Assembly: GCF_035918395.1 (NCBI RefSeq)
Contig: NZ_CP142362.1
Location: forward strand, 4,377,501 to 4,441,500
Source: Mycolicibacterium sp. ND9-15
GTDB taxonomy: Bacteria > Actinomycetota > Actinomycetes > Mycobacteriales > Mycobacteriaceae
Reading direction: 5' to 3'
Length of the DNA stretch: 64,000 bases
Both the position numbers and the translations under genes were made by a program. The notes under the pieces are model-generated. The model did no database searches. It saw only the letters and a list, made by a program, of their open reading frames with translations, and was not told where the DNA came from. Position 1 is the first letter of the stretch; each line of letters opens with the position of its first letter. Of the stretch, positions 43,621 through 58,600 are shown in pieces.

Positions 43621-46600
43621 TGGTGGCGGTCGAGCGGCCCGCGGTGGTGCCGTTGTCGTATGCCCAACAGCGGTTGTGGTTCATCGACCAGTTGCAGGGG
43701 CCGTCGCCTGTGTACAACATGGCCACCGCGTTGCGGTTGACCGGCGGGCTGGACGTCGAGGCGTTGCATGCGGCGCTGGCCGACGTGGTGGGCCGTCATG
43801 AGACCCTGCGGACGTTGTACGTCGCGCCCGACGGGATACCGCAGCAACTGGTGATGCCGCCCGAACGTGCCGACCTCGGTTGGGAGGTCGTCGACGCCGG
43901 CGGGTGGTCCCCGGCCCGACTCGATGAGGCAATCGGCGTGGCGGTGCGTCACAGTTTCGACCTGACCACCGAAATGCCGTTGCGGACAATCCTTTTCCGG
44001 CTCACCGACGATGAGCACGTGCTGGTGGCCGTCGTGCACCACATCGCCGCAGATGGATCGTCGGTCACCCCGCTGATGGCCGATCTGAGCGCGGCGTATG
44101 CCAGTCGGTGTGCCGGACATGCTCCCGACTGGGCGCCGTTGCCGGTGCAGTATGTCGATTACACGTTGTGGCAGCGCACCCAATTGGGGGACTTGGGCGA
44201 CAGTGGGAGCACCATCGCCGTTCAGCTGGCCTATTGGGAGCAGGCTCTGGCCGGAATGCCCGAACGGCTGCAGCTGCCCACCGATCGGCCTTATCCGACC
44301 AACGCCGATCAGCGCGGCGCCACCGTGGCCGTCGATTGGGCGGCGCAGCTGCAGCAGAGGGTGGCTCGGGTGGCCAGGCAGCACAATGCCACCAGCTTCA
44401 TGGTGGTTCAGGCCGCCCTGTCGGTGCTGCTGTCGAAACTCACCGCCAGTTCTGATGTGGCGGTTGGTTTTCCGATCATCGGACGGCGCGATCCCGCGCT
44501 GGACAAGTTGATCGGATTCTTCGTGAACACCTTGGTGCTGCGGGTCGATCTGGGGGGCGATCCGGCGGTCGCTGAACTGTTGGGTCAGGTGCGTCACCGC
44601 AGTCTGGCTGCCTACGAGCACCAAGACGTGCCATTCGAAGTGCTTGTGGAGCGGCTCAACCCGACCCGGTCGCTCTCCCATCAGCCCCTGATTTCGGTGG
44701 TGTTGGCCTGGCAGGACTTCGGCGCGCAGCCCGCGGCGGGGGCGTTGAGCGATGTTCAGGTCACCCCGGTACCGGTGGACACCCGTTCCGCTCGAATGGA
44801 TTTGACCTTTTCGCTGGGTGAGCGCTTCACCCCGGAAGGTGAGCCTGCCGGAATCGGCGGAGCGGTGGAGTATCGCACCGACGTGTTCGACGCGGCCAGC
44901 ATCGAGGCGCTGATCGAGCGGTTGGCGCGGGTGTTGGACGCCATGACCGCCGATCCGGCGCGGCGGTTGTCGTCGATTGATCTGATCGACGCGGCCGAGC
45001 ATGTCCGCCTGGACGAGATCGGCAACCGCGCCGTGCTGACCCAACCCGCCACACCGGTATCGATACCGGCGATGTTCACCGAACAGGCATCGCGCACCCC
45101 CGAGGCGGTCGCGATCAGCTGTGAAAACCGCTGCCTGACGTACCGCGAGCTGGACGAGGTCTCTAACCGGTTGGCGCATCTGCTGATTGGGCGAGGTGTC
45201 GGCGCGGGTCAATGTGTCGCGCTGGTGTTGGACCGCTCCGTCGAGGCGGTCGTGGCGATTCTCGCGGTTCTGAAGACTGGCGCGGCGTATCTGCCGATCG
45301 ATTCGGTTCAGCCGGCGGCGCGGATACAGTTCGTCATCGGCGATGCCCGACCGCTCGTCGCGATCACCACCGCGGGGCTGGCCGAGCGGCTAAAGGATTG
45401 CGAGGTCTCGGTCCTCGATGTCGACGACCCAGGGATCAACAGCCAACCGAACACGGCGCTACCGCCGCCGGCTCCTGACGATCTGGCCCATATCATCTAC
45501 ACCTCGGGCACCACCGGTGTGCCCAAAGGCGTTGCCGTCACCCATCACAACGTCACGCGGCTGTTCGACGCCCTGGATGTCGGCGTGCCGTTGGCGCCGG
45601 GACAGGTGTGGACCCAGTTTCATTCCCTGGCTTTCGACTTCTCGGTGTGGGAGATGTGGGGCGCCTTGTTGTTCGGCGGGCGGCTGGTGGTGGTGCCCGA
45701 TTCGGTGGCACGCTCACCGGAGGACTTCCAGGCCTTGCTGGCGACCGAGGAAGTCAGCGTGCTGAGCCAGACCCCCTCTGCGGTGGGGATGCTCTCAGCG
45801 TCGGAGGTGGATGCGTCGGCCTTGGTCATCGCTGCTGAGCCGTGTCCCGCCGAGGTGGTGGACCGGTGGGCACCGGGCCGGGTGATGATCAACGGGTACG
45901 GCCCCACGGAGACCACGGTGTACGCCACGTTCAGCGCACCGCTACAGCCGGGGTCGGGGCCGGTTCCGATCGGGAGGCCGGTGCCCGGGGCGGCACTCTT
46001 CGTGCTGGACCAATGGTTGCGTGCGGTACCGACCGGGGTGGTCGGTGAGTTGTATGTGGCCGGTCGCGGTGTGGGGTGCGGGTATTGGCGCCGGGCGGGG
46101 CTGACCGGTTCGCGGTTCGTGGCGTGCCCGTTCGCAGGTGCGCAAGCGCCGGGACAGCGGATGTATCGCACCGGCGATCTGGTGCGCTGGGGTCCCGATG
46201 AGCAGTTGCAGTACCTGGGCCGCGCCGACGAGCAGGTCAAGATCCGTGGCTACCGAATCGAACTCGGTGAGGTGCAGGCGGTGTTGGCCGGGCTGGCCGG
46301 GGTGGAGCAGGCCGCCGTCATCGCCCGCGAGGACCGCCCCGGCGACAAACGCCTCGTCGGCTACCTCACCGGGACGGCGGACCCGGCCGGTATTCGCGCG
46401 GCGATGGCCGAGCGGCTACCCGCCTACATGGTGCCAGCCGCGATCGTGGCGATCGAGGCACTGCCACTGACGGTCAACGGAAAACTCGACAAACGGGCCC
46501 TGCCCGCCCCCGAATACGTCGACCTGGATCGATACCGTGCACCCGGCAATGCGGTCGAGGAGATCTTGGCCGGCATCTATGCCCAGGTCCTCGGACTGGA

Positions 46601-49600
46601 GCGCGTCGGAGTCGACGACTCCTTCTTCGATCTGGGCGGTGACAGCATCTTGTCGATGCAGGTGGTGGCCCGCGCCCGCGCCGCCGGATTGCACTGTCGG
46701 CCGCGCGATGTCTTCGTCGAGCAGACCGTGGCCCGGCTCGCCGGCGTGGCCGCGGTGGGGGCCGGCGACGCCGGCGTGGTCGACGAGGGCATCGGCCCGG
46801 TCGTGGCGACCCCGATCATGCGCTGGCTGGCCAGTGTGGACGGCCCTATCGACGAGTTCAACCAAACGGTGGTGGTGTCGGCTCCGGCCGGGGTGTCTGA
46901 CGCCGACGTGCTGGTGCTGCTGCAGGCCCTGCTGGATCGGCATGCCATGTTGCGGCTGCGGGCTGCGGGCGATGCCGCCGGCGACTGGTCGTTGACGGTG
47001 CCCGAAGCCGGTGCGGTGGATGCCGCGACGTGTCTGCAGACCGTCGACGTGTTGTCCGACGAGGCGCTGGTGGCCGCGCGCTCGCGGTTGAACCCGGCCG
47101 CAGGAGTGATGCTCAGCGCGTTGTGGGTAACCTCGGCGCGTGCGCTGGTATTGATCATCCACCACCTGGCCATCGACGGAGTGTCATGGCGAATTCTGTT
47201 GGAGGACTTGAACATCGCCTGGGCCCAGTACCGGGCCGGTCAGGCGGTGGCGCTGCCCGCAGGCGGCACGTCGTTCGCCCGGTGGGCGTCGCTGCTCACC
47301 GAGCATGCTCGTGCCGAAAAGGTGGTGGACCAAGCGGCGGCGTGGAAGCAGGTGGCGGCGGCACCGGCGGCGTTGCCGGCCATACGTCCCGACGCCGATA
47401 CGTACGCCACCGCCGGTCAGTTGTCGGTGTCGCTGGACGCCGCGACCACCAGGCTGCTCCTGGGTGAGGTGACGGCGGCGTTTCATGCGGGCATCCAGGA
47501 GATCTTGTTGATCGGCTTGGGGTTGGCGTGGTCGGAGTTCGTAGGCAACGGGGTAGTGCCGATCGGCATCGACGTGGAAGGCCACGGGCGAGACGAGGAG
47601 TTGGCCCCAGGCGTCGACCTGTCGCGCACGGTGGGGTGGTTCACCGCCAAGTACCCGGTGTCGATGACCGTCGGCGGACTGCGCTGGGCGCAGGTCACCG
47701 ACGGCGAGGCGGCGCTGGGGGCACTGGTCAAGGACGCCAAAGAGCAGTTGCGCGCCTTGCCCGACCCGCTGACCTACGGTCTGCTGCGCTATCTGAACCC
47801 CGACGTGGACCTGCCCGAGTCCGACCCGTCAATCGGATTCAACTATCTGGGGCGGCTCGGTGGCGCGGCCGGCGAAGCCTCCGGTGACCTTTGGCGGGTC
47901 GACCAGGACGACATGTCACTGGCCGCCGCCACGGCGGTGCCCATCCCCATGGCGCACACCGTAGAACTCAGCGCCGGCACCCTCGATGCCGAGGCCGGCC
48001 CGCAACTGCACGCGAATTGGACGTGGGCGCCCTCGGTGCTGGATCACACCCGAGTCAGTCGCCTGAGCCGGTTGTGGTTCGACGCGCTGGCCGGCATCTG
48101 CGCCCACGTGCGGCGGGGCGGTGGCGGCCTGACCCCGTCGGACATCACGCCTGCCCGTCTGAGTCAACACCAAATCGACTACCTTGCACGGCAATACGAT
48201 CTCGCCGACATCTTGCCGTTGACTCCCTTACAGCAGGGCCTGCTCTTCCACGCCAGCACCGCGCAAGACAACGACGACGATGTGTATGCCGTGCAGGTGG
48301 ATATCGCGTTGAGCGGCCCTCTCGACCCCGACCGGCTGCACGATGCGGTGCGTACGGTGGTTCACCGTCATCCGAACCTGGTGTCCCGCTTCTACGGCCA
48401 ATTCGACGAGCCGGTGCAGATCATCCCCGCCGATCCCGTGACGGCGTGGCGCTATGTCGAGCTGACGACCCACGATGCCGACGGGGAAATGCAGCAGCTG
48501 TGCGCTGCCGAACGTGCCGCGGCATGCGATCTCGCCGCCGGACCGGTATTCCGTGCAGCGTTGGCCCGCAGCGCCCCCGATCGGCACCGGTTGGTGCTGA
48601 CCAATCACCACATCGTGCTCGATGGCTGGTCGCTGCCGATCCTGCTGGGCGAGATTTTCGCCGGCTATCACGGTCATCGCCTCCCCGCGGCTGCGCCGTA
48701 CCGCAGGTTCTTCACCTGGCTGGCCGATCGAGACGTTGACGCCGCCCACCGCGCCTGGCGCGAGGTGCTCGCCGGCTTTGACACCCCCACCCTCGTGGGA
48801 TCCGCTCAAAGGTTGGGCCTGGGCGCCCGCGGCATTGCATCGTCTCGGCTGCCCGAAGAAACGACGCGGGCCGTCAACGAGCTCGCGCGCAAGCGTCACA
48901 CCACGGTCAACACCGTGTTGCAGTGCGCCTACGCGCAATTGCTGATGTGGCTGACCGGACAGCACGACGTCGCTTTCGGTACCGCGGTCTCGGGTAGGCC
49001 GGTCGACGTCGTCGGCGCGGAATCCATGGTCGGACTGTTCATCAACACGGTGCCGGTGCGGGCGACGATGACGCCGGCGACGACGGCGGTCGACCTGCTG
49101 GACCAACTGCAGCGCGCTCACAACGACACCATCGACCATCAGCATTTGGCGCTCAGCGAAATTCACCGGATCATCGGTTGCGAACAGCTGTTCGACACGC
49201 TGTTCGTCTACGAGAACTACCCGATCGACACCGCCGCCATGTCCGGTGACCACGATGTGGCCGTCACCGAGTTCACCAGCCGCGAGTTCAACCACTACCC
49301 GCTTACGGTCCAAGTCACGCCCGGCGCCCGACTGGGCATTCGCGTCGAATACGACACCGAGGTATTCACCGCGGCCGACATCGGCGCGCTGATCGAGCGG
49401 TTGGAGCGAGTGCTGGTGGCGATGACCGCTGAGCCCACTCGGCGGCTGTCATCGGTGGACCTGCTCGACGGATACGAACACGCCCGCTTGGACAGCTGGG
49501 GCAATCGGGCCGTGCTGACCCAGCCCGCACCCACATCGGTGTCCCTTCCGGTGGCGTTCGCCGCGCAGGCGGCCAAGACACCGGATGCGGTGGCGGTGAG

Positions 49601-52600
49601 CTTCGACGGCGACGCTACGACGTATCGACAGCTCGACGAGGCAGCCAACCGGCTGGCCCACCTGTTGGCCGGCCGCGGGGCCGGGGCGGGCGAGTTTGTG
49701 GCGCTTATGGTTTCGCGGTCGGCCGAAGCGATTGTGGCGATTCTGGCCGTGCTCAAGACCGGGGCGGCGTACCTGCCGATCGACCCGGCGCTGCCGCCGG
49801 CCCGGATCGATTTCATGATCGCCGATGCCGCGCCGATGGCGGCGGTCACCACGGCGGGCCTGGCCGAGCGGCTGAACGGGCATGACCTGCCGGTCATCGA
49901 CGTCGCCGATCCCGCTGTGGGGGGCCAACCGTGTACGGCGCCACCGCCGCCGACCGCCGACGACGTCGCGTACCTCACCTACACCTCGGGCACCACCGGT
50001 GTGCCCAAAGGAGTTGCGATCACACACCGCAGCGTGACCGGGCTGCTGGCGTCGCTGGACGCCGACGTGCGACGCGCGGGCGTGTGGTCGCAGTGGCATT
50101 CCTACGCCTTCGATGTCTCGGTGTGTGAGATCTGGGGTGCGCTGCTGGCCGGTGGCCGGCTGGTCGTGGTGCCCGAGCCGGTGACGCGGTCCGCCGACGA
50201 TTTCCACGCCTTGCTGGTCGGCGAATCGGTCAGCGTGTTGAGCCAGACGCCGTCGGCGTTCTATGCGCTGCAAACCGCCGACGCCACGCAGCAGGAGCGG
50301 GGGCAGCGGCTGGCACTCGAAACCGTGCTGTTCGCCGGTGAAGCGCTTGAGCCGCAACGCCTTCGGACGTGGCTGGACCACCATCCGAAATCACCGCGTC
50401 TGCTCAACCTGTACGGCACCACCGAGACGACGGTGCACGCCTCGATTCGGCAGATCGTCGACGGCGACGCCGCCGGCAATGCCAGCCCCATCGGGGTGCC
50501 GTTGGCCCATCTCGGCTTCTTTGTGCTCGACGGATGGTTGCGTCCGGTGCCGGCGGGTGTTGTCGGTGAGTTGTATGTGGCCGGTTCCGGCCTCGGGATG
50601 GGGTATTGGCGTCGAGCCGGATTGACCTCGGCGCGGTTTGTGGCGTGCCCGTTCGCAGGAGCCGGGGCGCGGATGTACCGCACCGGGGATCTGGTCGGCT
50701 GGAACGCTGACGGCGAGCTGCGGTATCTCGGGCGCTCCGATGAGCAGGTCAAGATCCGCGGATATCGTATCGAGCTCGGGGAAATCCAGACCGCGCTGAC
50801 GGCGATGGACGGAGTCGAGCAGGCGGTGGTGATCGCCCGCGAAGACCGCCCCCGCGACAAACGTCTGGTGGGTTATGTCACAGGCACTGCCGATCCGGCC
50901 GACGTGCGTAGCGCGTTGACCGACCGGCTGCCGGCTTACATGGTGCCTGCCGCCGTGGTGGTGGTGGACAAGCTTCCTGTGACCGTCAACGGCAAACTCG
51001 ACAAGCGCGCCCTGCCGGCACCGGAGTACGCCGCCGGCGGATACCGCGGCCCGACGAACGCCGTCGAGGAAATCCTGGCCGGCATCTACGCCCAGGTGCT
51101 CGGGCTCGAGCGGGTCGGAGTCGACGACTCGTTCTTCGACCTGGGCGGGGATTCGCTGTTGGCGATGAGGGTGATCAACGCGGTCAACACCGGCCTGGAC
51201 GCGAACCTTGAGGTGCGTACCTTGTTCGACGCACCCACGGTCGCCCAGTTGGCGCCGCGGGTCGATGAGGGCTCGCATCGGCGCAAGCCGTTGCGGGTGC
51301 GACAGCGGCCCGCAGTCGTACCGTTGTCCTTCGCCCAGCAGCGGTTGTGGTTTTTGAACCGGTTCGAGGGCGGGGTGGCGACCTACAACATGCCGTCCGC
51401 ACTGCAGATCAGCGGGGCGCTGGATGTGGATGCGTTGGGCGCGGCGCTCGATGATGTGATCGCGCGGCATGAGTCGTTGCGCACGGTTTTTCCCGATGTT
51501 GATGGGGTGCCGTTCCAGAGGGTGTTGCCGGTGCGGGCGGGGATGTGGCGGCGCGGGGGTGCGGCGGTGGTGTCGCTGGCCGAGGGGGATGTGGTCGGTG
51601 AGGTGGTGGCGCTGGCGGGGTATCGGTTTGATCTGGCCAACGAGATCCCGATTCGTGCGCAGATCTTTGCGGTGGGCCCGCAGCGGTATGTGTTGGTGAT
51701 TGTGGTGCACCACATCGCTTTTGACGGCTGGTCGTTGGCTCCGATGGTGCGTGATGTGGCCGAGGCGTATGGGGCGCGCCGTCAGGGCCGGGTCCCTGGT
51801 TGGGCGCCGTTGGCGGTGCAGTACGCCGATTACACGTTGTGGCAACATGATTCGTTGGGTGTGGAGTCGGATCCCGATAGTGTGATCGCTGGGCAGTTGG
51901 CCTATTGGCGTCAGGAGTTGGCCGATCTGCCCGAGGTGGTGTCGTTGCCGACGGATCGGGCGCGTCCGCCGGTGCCCAGTTACCGCGGTGATGAGGTGGG
52001 GCTGCGTATCGATGCGCCGTTGTGGGCGGGGCTCAAGCGGGTGGCGGCGGCGCATAACGCGACGGCCTCGATGGTGATGCAGGCGCTGGTGGCGGTGGTG
52101 TTGCATCGGGCTGGGGCCGGTGAGGACGTGGCGTTGGGTACCCCGATCGCCGGGCGCATGGATGCGGCCTTGGATGAGCTGGTCGGGTTTTTCGTCAACA
52201 CGTGGGTGTTGCGGGTGCGGGTGGGGTCGGGGCTGCGGTTTTGCGAGGTGCTCGAGCAGGTGCGCCATAAGGCGTTGGATGCCTACAGCAATCAGGATGT
52301 GCCCTTCGAGCGGCTGGTCGAGCAACTCAACCCGGTGCGCTCGACCTCACATCATCCGCTGTTCCAAGTGGCCATGATCTTCCAGAACAACGTGCGCCCC
52401 GAGATAGCCACGTTCGACGGGATCAGCGTCGAACCGCTGTCAGCGTTGACGCGCACCGCCAAGTTCGACCTCGATTTCGACATGAGGGAGATCCCCAGCG
52501 AAGACTCCGGTGCGCCGATGGCCGTCGGCATGGTGACGTATGCCACCGATTTGTTCGAGCGTTCCACGATCGAGCGGTTGGTGGGTTGGTTGGGGCGGGT

Positions 52601-55600
52601 GGTCGAGGCGGTGGTGGCCGATGCCTCGGTGGTGATCGGCGAGGTGGGGTTGCTGGATCGCGGCGAGCGTGATCTGGTGCTGTCGCAGTGGTCGGGTGTG
52701 CAGGTGGCGGGCCCGGTGGGGACTGCGCCGCAGGTGCTGGCCGCGGCGGTGGCCGCCGATCCGGGTGCGGCGGCGGTCATCGATGGTGGCCGGGTGCTGT
52801 CGTATCGGGAGTTGGATGAGCTTTCGACGCGGTTGGCGCGGGTGTTGATCGAGGCGGGGGTGGGTCCGGAGCGCGCGGTGGGCGTGGGGATGGATCGGTG
52901 TGCGGAGTTGGTGGTGGCGTGGTGGGCGGTGGTCAAGGCCGGTGGGGTGTATGTGCCGGTGGATACCGCTCATCCGGTGGAGCGCATCGCCACGGTGTTG
53001 GACGCCGCGGATGCGGTGTGTGTGTTGACTGTTGGCGCTGATGCGGTTTCGGGGGCGGGGTCGCGTCCGGTGCTGCGCATCGACGGGCTGCAGTTGTCGG
53101 GGCGCAGCGCCGAGCCGATCACCGATGCTGATCGGCTGGGGCCGCTGGGGGCCGACAGCGCCGCCTATGTGATTTTCACGTCGGGTTCGACCGGCGTGCC
53201 CAAGGGGGTGGCGGTCAGCCACGCCGGCCTCCTCGGGCTGGCCGCGGCGCAGCGCCAGACATTCGGGTTGGCCGCCGGGGCACGGGTGTTGATGGTCGCC
53301 GCGCCCACCTTCGACGCCTCGGTGTTCGAAATGATCCTCGCGGCGGGCCCCGGGGCGGCGTTGGTGGTGGCCGCGCCGGATGCCTATGCCGGGCAAGCCT
53401 TGACCGCGGTGCTGGAGGGTCAGCGGGTCGACGCGGCAGTGCTGACCCCGACGGTGCTGTCGACGCTGGATCGCGGCCGCCTCGACGGGCTTGGCACGCT
53501 GATTACGGCCGGGGAGGCCTGTGCGGCGGAGGTGGTGGCCGCGTGGGCGCCGGATCGGCGGATGTACAACGCTTATGGCCCCACCGAAACCACCATCTGG
53601 GCGACATGCACCGCACCGCTGTCGGCGGGACAGCGTGTGGACATCGGTGCTCCGATCGCGGGGGTGTGTGCGTTGGTGTTGGATGCGCGGTTGCACCCGG
53701 CGCCGGTCGGGGTGGTCGGTGAGTTGTATCTGGGTGGGCCGGGGGTGGCGCGTGGTTATGTGGGGCGGGCGGGGTTGACCGCTGAGCGGTTTGTGGCCAG
53801 TCCGTACGGGGGGCCCGGGCAGCGGATGTATCGCAGCGGGGATCTGGTGCGCTGGACGGCGCAGGGCACGCTGGAGTATCTGGGCCGCGCCGACACTCAG
53901 GTCAAGCTGCGGGGCCAACGCATCGAGTTGGGCGAGATCGAGAACAGCCTGCTGGGTTGCCCCCAGGTCACCCACGCCGCAGCCACGATGCACCGCACCG
54001 AGACCGGCACTCAACTCGTTGCCTACATCGGGTTGGAGCATGCCAGTAGTGCTGGTGATGATGCTGAGATTGTTGAGCAGTGGCATCAGGTTTATGACGA
54101 GTTGTATGACGCCCGGGTGGAGGTGCCGGGTTTCGGGATGGATTTTCGGGGTTGGAACAGTAGTTATACCGGTGAGCCGATTCCGGTTGAGCAGATGCAG
54201 CAGTGGCGTTCGGCGATCGTGGATCGGATTTCGGCGTTGGGTCCGCGGCGGGTGCTGGAGATCGGGGTGGGCTCGGGGTTGGTGTTGTCCCAGATCGCTG
54301 CGCGGTGTGAGCAGTATTGGGGCACCGACTTTTCCGCGCCCACGATTGAGAGGTTGCAGGCCGAGGTGGCCGCGCAGTCGTGGGGGGATCGGGTGCGGTT
54401 GCAGGTGCAGCCCGCCGATGTCACCGAGGGTCTGCCGGCGGGGTATTTCGACACCGTCATTGTGAACTCGGTGGTGCAGTACTTCCCCAGTGCGGCCTAT
54501 CTGCGTCAGGTCATCGACGACGCCGTGCAGTTGTTGGCCCCGGGTGGGGTGTTGGTCATCGGTGATGTGCGCAATCACAGTCTGTTGGGGGCGTTTCACA
54601 CCGGTGTGGCATTGGCGCGCAGCCAGCGCGCCGACGCCGCCGAGATCCGCCAGCGGGTGCAGCGCGCCATCGTGGGTGAACCTGAATTGTTGTTGGCCCC
54701 TGAGTTTTTCACTACCTGGGCGGCCGGTAATGCGGCGGTGGCCGGGTTGGACATCCAGGTCAAACGGGCATCGGCGGACAACGAGCTGACCCGGTACCGC
54801 TATGACGTGGTGATCTACACCAGTCCCGGTGCGGTGTGCTCGATGGCCGAGGCGCCCACATGGGCCTGGACCCGATGCGCCGGGCTGAGCGGGTTGCACG
54901 CCGAGTTGGTTGCCCAACGTCCCGAGGTGGTGCGAGTCAGCGAGATCCCGCGCGCCGGGCTGATCGTCGACGTGGGCGTCGAACAGGGCCTGGCCGCCGG
55001 GTTGGGGCTGGCCGAGGCGCTGGCCCAACCCATCCCGGATGCGGTCGACCCCGAGCAGCTGCACGAACTGGGCGAGGCGGCCGGCTATCGCGTGGCGGTC
55101 ACCTGGGGGTCTTCCCCGGGCACCCTGGATGCGGTCTTCGTCTCCGTGGCCCAGGGGCCGCGGGGCGCTTTGACCGAGCTGTACCTGCCGCGGGCCGCCG
55201 AGCGCAGCGGTGATGCCAACGACCCGCAGACCAACACCAAGATCAGCGCGGTGCGCCAGCAGTTGAGCGCACGGTTGCCCGACTACATGGTGCCCACCCA
55301 GGTCCTGGTGCTCGAGCAGTTCCCGATGACCTCCTCGGGCAAGATCGACCGCCGGGCCCTGCCCGCGCCGGTGTTCACCACCACCTCCTTCCGCGCCCCC
55401 CAGACACCGACCGAAAAGATCGTCGCCGAAATCTTTGCCGACGTCCTCGGCCTCGACCGCGCCGGACTCGACGACGACTTCTTCACCCTCGGAGGAGACT
55501 CACTGATCGCCACCCGAGTCAGCACTCGACTGCAGTTGGCGCTCGGGCGCGAAGTGCCGGTCCGGTATCTGTTCGATGCGTCCACCGTCGGGGACCTCGC

Positions 55601-58600
55601 GGAATATCTGCATCGCCATCGCGGCAGCCCTGCCCGCCCGCCCCTGCGGGTGATGCCGCGCCCGGACCGGATCCCGTTGTCGTTCGCGCAGAGCCGGTTG
55701 TGGTTTTTGAACCGGTTCGAGGGCGGGGTGGCGACCTACAACATCCCCATTGCGTTGCGGATCGGCGGGGCGCTGGATGTGGATGCGTTGGGCGCGGCGC
55801 TCGATGATGTGATCGCGCGGCATGAGTCGTTGCGCACGGTTTTTCCCGATGTTGATGGGGTGCCGTTCCAGAGGGTGTTGCCGGTGCGGGCGGGGATGTG
55901 GCGGCGCGGGGGTGCGGTGGTGGTGTCGCTGGCCGAGGGGGATGTGGTCGGTGAGGTGGTGGCGCTGGCGGGGTATCGGTTTGATCTGGCCAACGAGATC
56001 CCGATTCGTGCGCAGATCTTTGCGGTGGGCCCGCAGCGGTATGTGTTGGTGATTGTGGTGCACCACATCGCTTTTGACGGCTGGTCGACGGTTCCGATGG
56101 TGCGTGATGTGGCCGAGGCGTATGGGGCGCGCCGTCAGGGCCAGGTCCCTGGTTGGGCGCCGTTGGCGGTGCAGTACGCCGATTACACGTTGTGGCAACA
56201 TGATTCGTTGGGTGTGGAGTCGGATCCCGATAGTGTGATCGCCGGGCAGTTGGCCTATTGGCGTCAGGAGTTGGCCGATCTGCCCGAGGTGGTGTCGTTG
56301 CCGACGGATCGGGCGCGCCCGCCGGTGCCCAGTTACCGCGGTGATGAGGTGGGGCTGCGTATCGATGCGCCGTTGTGGGCGGGGCTCAAGCGGGTGGCCG
56401 CGGCGCATAACGCGACGGCCTCGATGGTGATGCAGGCGCTGGTGGCGGTGGTGTTGCATCGGGCTGGGGCCGGTGAGGACGTGGCGTTGGGTACCCCGAT
56501 CGCCGGGCGCATGGATGCGGCGTTGGATGAGCTGGTCGGGTTTTTCGTCAACACGTGGGTGTTGCGGGTGCGGGTGCGGTCGGGGCTGCGGTTTTGCGAG
56601 GTGCTCGAGCAGGTGCGCCATAAGGCGTTGGATGCCTACAGCAATCAGGATGTGCCCTTCGAGCGGCTGGTCGAGCAACTCAACCCGGTGCGCTCGACCT
56701 CACATCATCCGCTGTTCCAGGTGCTGATGGTCTTGCAGAACAACGTGCGCCCCGAGATGGTGTCCTTCGACGGGATCAGCGTCGAACCGCTGGCGGCATC
56801 GACCTGTTCGGCGAAGTTCGATTTGGACATCCAACTCGGTGAGGTGCCGGGTGAGGATCCGGACGCGCCGATGGCCGCGGGAACCGTGACGTATGCCACC
56901 GATTTGTTCGAGCGTTCCACGATCGAGCGGTTGGTGGGTTGGTTGGGTCGGGTGGTCGAGGCGGTGGTGGCCGATGCCTCGGTGGTGATCGGCGAGGTGG
57001 GGTTGCTGGATCGCGGCGAGCGTGATCTGGTGCTGTCGCAGTGGTCGGGTGTGCAGGTGGCGGGCCCGGTGGGGACTGCGCCGCAGGTGCTGGCCGCGGC
57101 GGTGGCCGCCGATCCGGGTGCGGCGGCGGTCATCGATGGTGGCCGGGTGCTGTCGTATCGGGAGTTGGATGAGCTTTCGACGCGGTTGGCGCGGGTGTTG
57201 ATCGAGGCGGGGGTGGGTCCGGAGCGCGCGGTGGGCGTGGGGATGGATCGGTGTGCGGAGTTGGTGGTGGCGTGGTGGGCGGTGGTCAAGGCCGGTGGGG
57301 TGTATGTGCCGGTGGATACCGCTCATCCGGTGGAGCGCATCGCCACGGTGTTGGACGCCGCGGATGCGGTGTGTGTGTTGACTGTTGGCGCTGATGCGGT
57401 TTCGGGGGCGGGGTCGCGTCCGGTGCTGCGCATCGACGGGCTGCAGTTGTCGGGGCGCAGCGCCGAGCCGATCACCGATGCTGATCGGCTGGGGCCGCTG
57501 GGGGCCGACAGCGCCGCCTATGTGATTTTCACGTCGGGTTCGACCGGCGTGCCCAAGGGGGTGGCGGTCAGCCACGCCGGCCTGCTGGGTTGGGCCGCGG
57601 CCCAGCGCCAGACGTTCGGGTTGGCCGCCGGGGCACGGGTGTTGATGGTCGCCGCGCCCACCTTCGACGCGTCAATCGGCGAGTTGCTGTTGGCGGCGGC
57701 CTCGGGGGCGGCGTTGGTGGTGGCCGGGCCGGATGCCTATGCCGGGCAAGCCTTGACTGCGGTGCTGGAGGGTCAGCGGGTCGACGCGGCGATATTGACT
57801 CCGACGGTGCTGTCGACACTTGACCGCGCAAGGCTGGACGATTTGGGCACGTTGGTCGCCGTCGGGGAGGCCTGTGCGGGGGAGGTGGTGGCCGCGTGGG
57901 CGCCGGATCGGCGGATGTACAACGGCTATGGCCCCACCGAAACCACCATCTGGGTCACGTGCAGTGCGCTGTCCGCAGGGCAACCGGTACGCATCGGTGC
58001 TCCGATCGCGGGGGTGTGTGCGTTGGTGTTGGATGCGCGGTTGTACCCGGCGCCGGTCGGGGTGGTCGGTGAGTTGTATCTGGGTGGGCCGGCGGTGGCG
58101 CGTGGTTATGTGGGGCGGGCGGGGTTGACCGCTGAGCGGTTTGTGGCCAGTCCGTACGGGGGGCCCGGGCAGCGGATGTATCGCAGCGGGGATCTGGTGC
58201 GCTGGACGGCGCAGGGCACGCTGGAGTATCTGGGCCGCGCCGACACTCAGGTCAAGCTGCGGGGCCAACGCATCGAGTTGGGCGAGATCGAGAACAGCCT
58301 GCTGGGTTGCCCCCAGGTCACCCACGCCGCAGCCGCTCTCCATCACGGCGCTGCCGGCTCACACCTGGTGGCTTACGTGACCCTCCGGCACCGCAGTAGT
58401 GCTGGTGATGATGCTGAGATTGTTGAGCAGTGGCATCAGGTTTATGACGAGTTGTATGACGCCCGGGTGGAGGTGCCGGGTTTCGGGATGGATTTTCGGG
58501 GTTGGAACAGTAGTTATACTGGTGAGCCGATTCCGGTTGAGCAGATGCAGCAGTGGCGTTCGGCGATCGTGGATCGGATTTCGGCGTTGGGTCCGCGGCG

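Larger units (their letters stand above)
51291..55640 (+). other. NRPS module 8 (C-A-MT-T)
   Basis: The C domain reads PLSFAQQRLWFLNRFEGGVA with HHIAFDGWS. The A domain has the FTSGSTG variant and pocket D-A-F-V-I-A-A-I-W-K. An N-methyltransferase (about 54040-55110) is inserted before the SGKIDRRALP motif, so residue 8 should be N-methylated. Confidence 0.75.
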
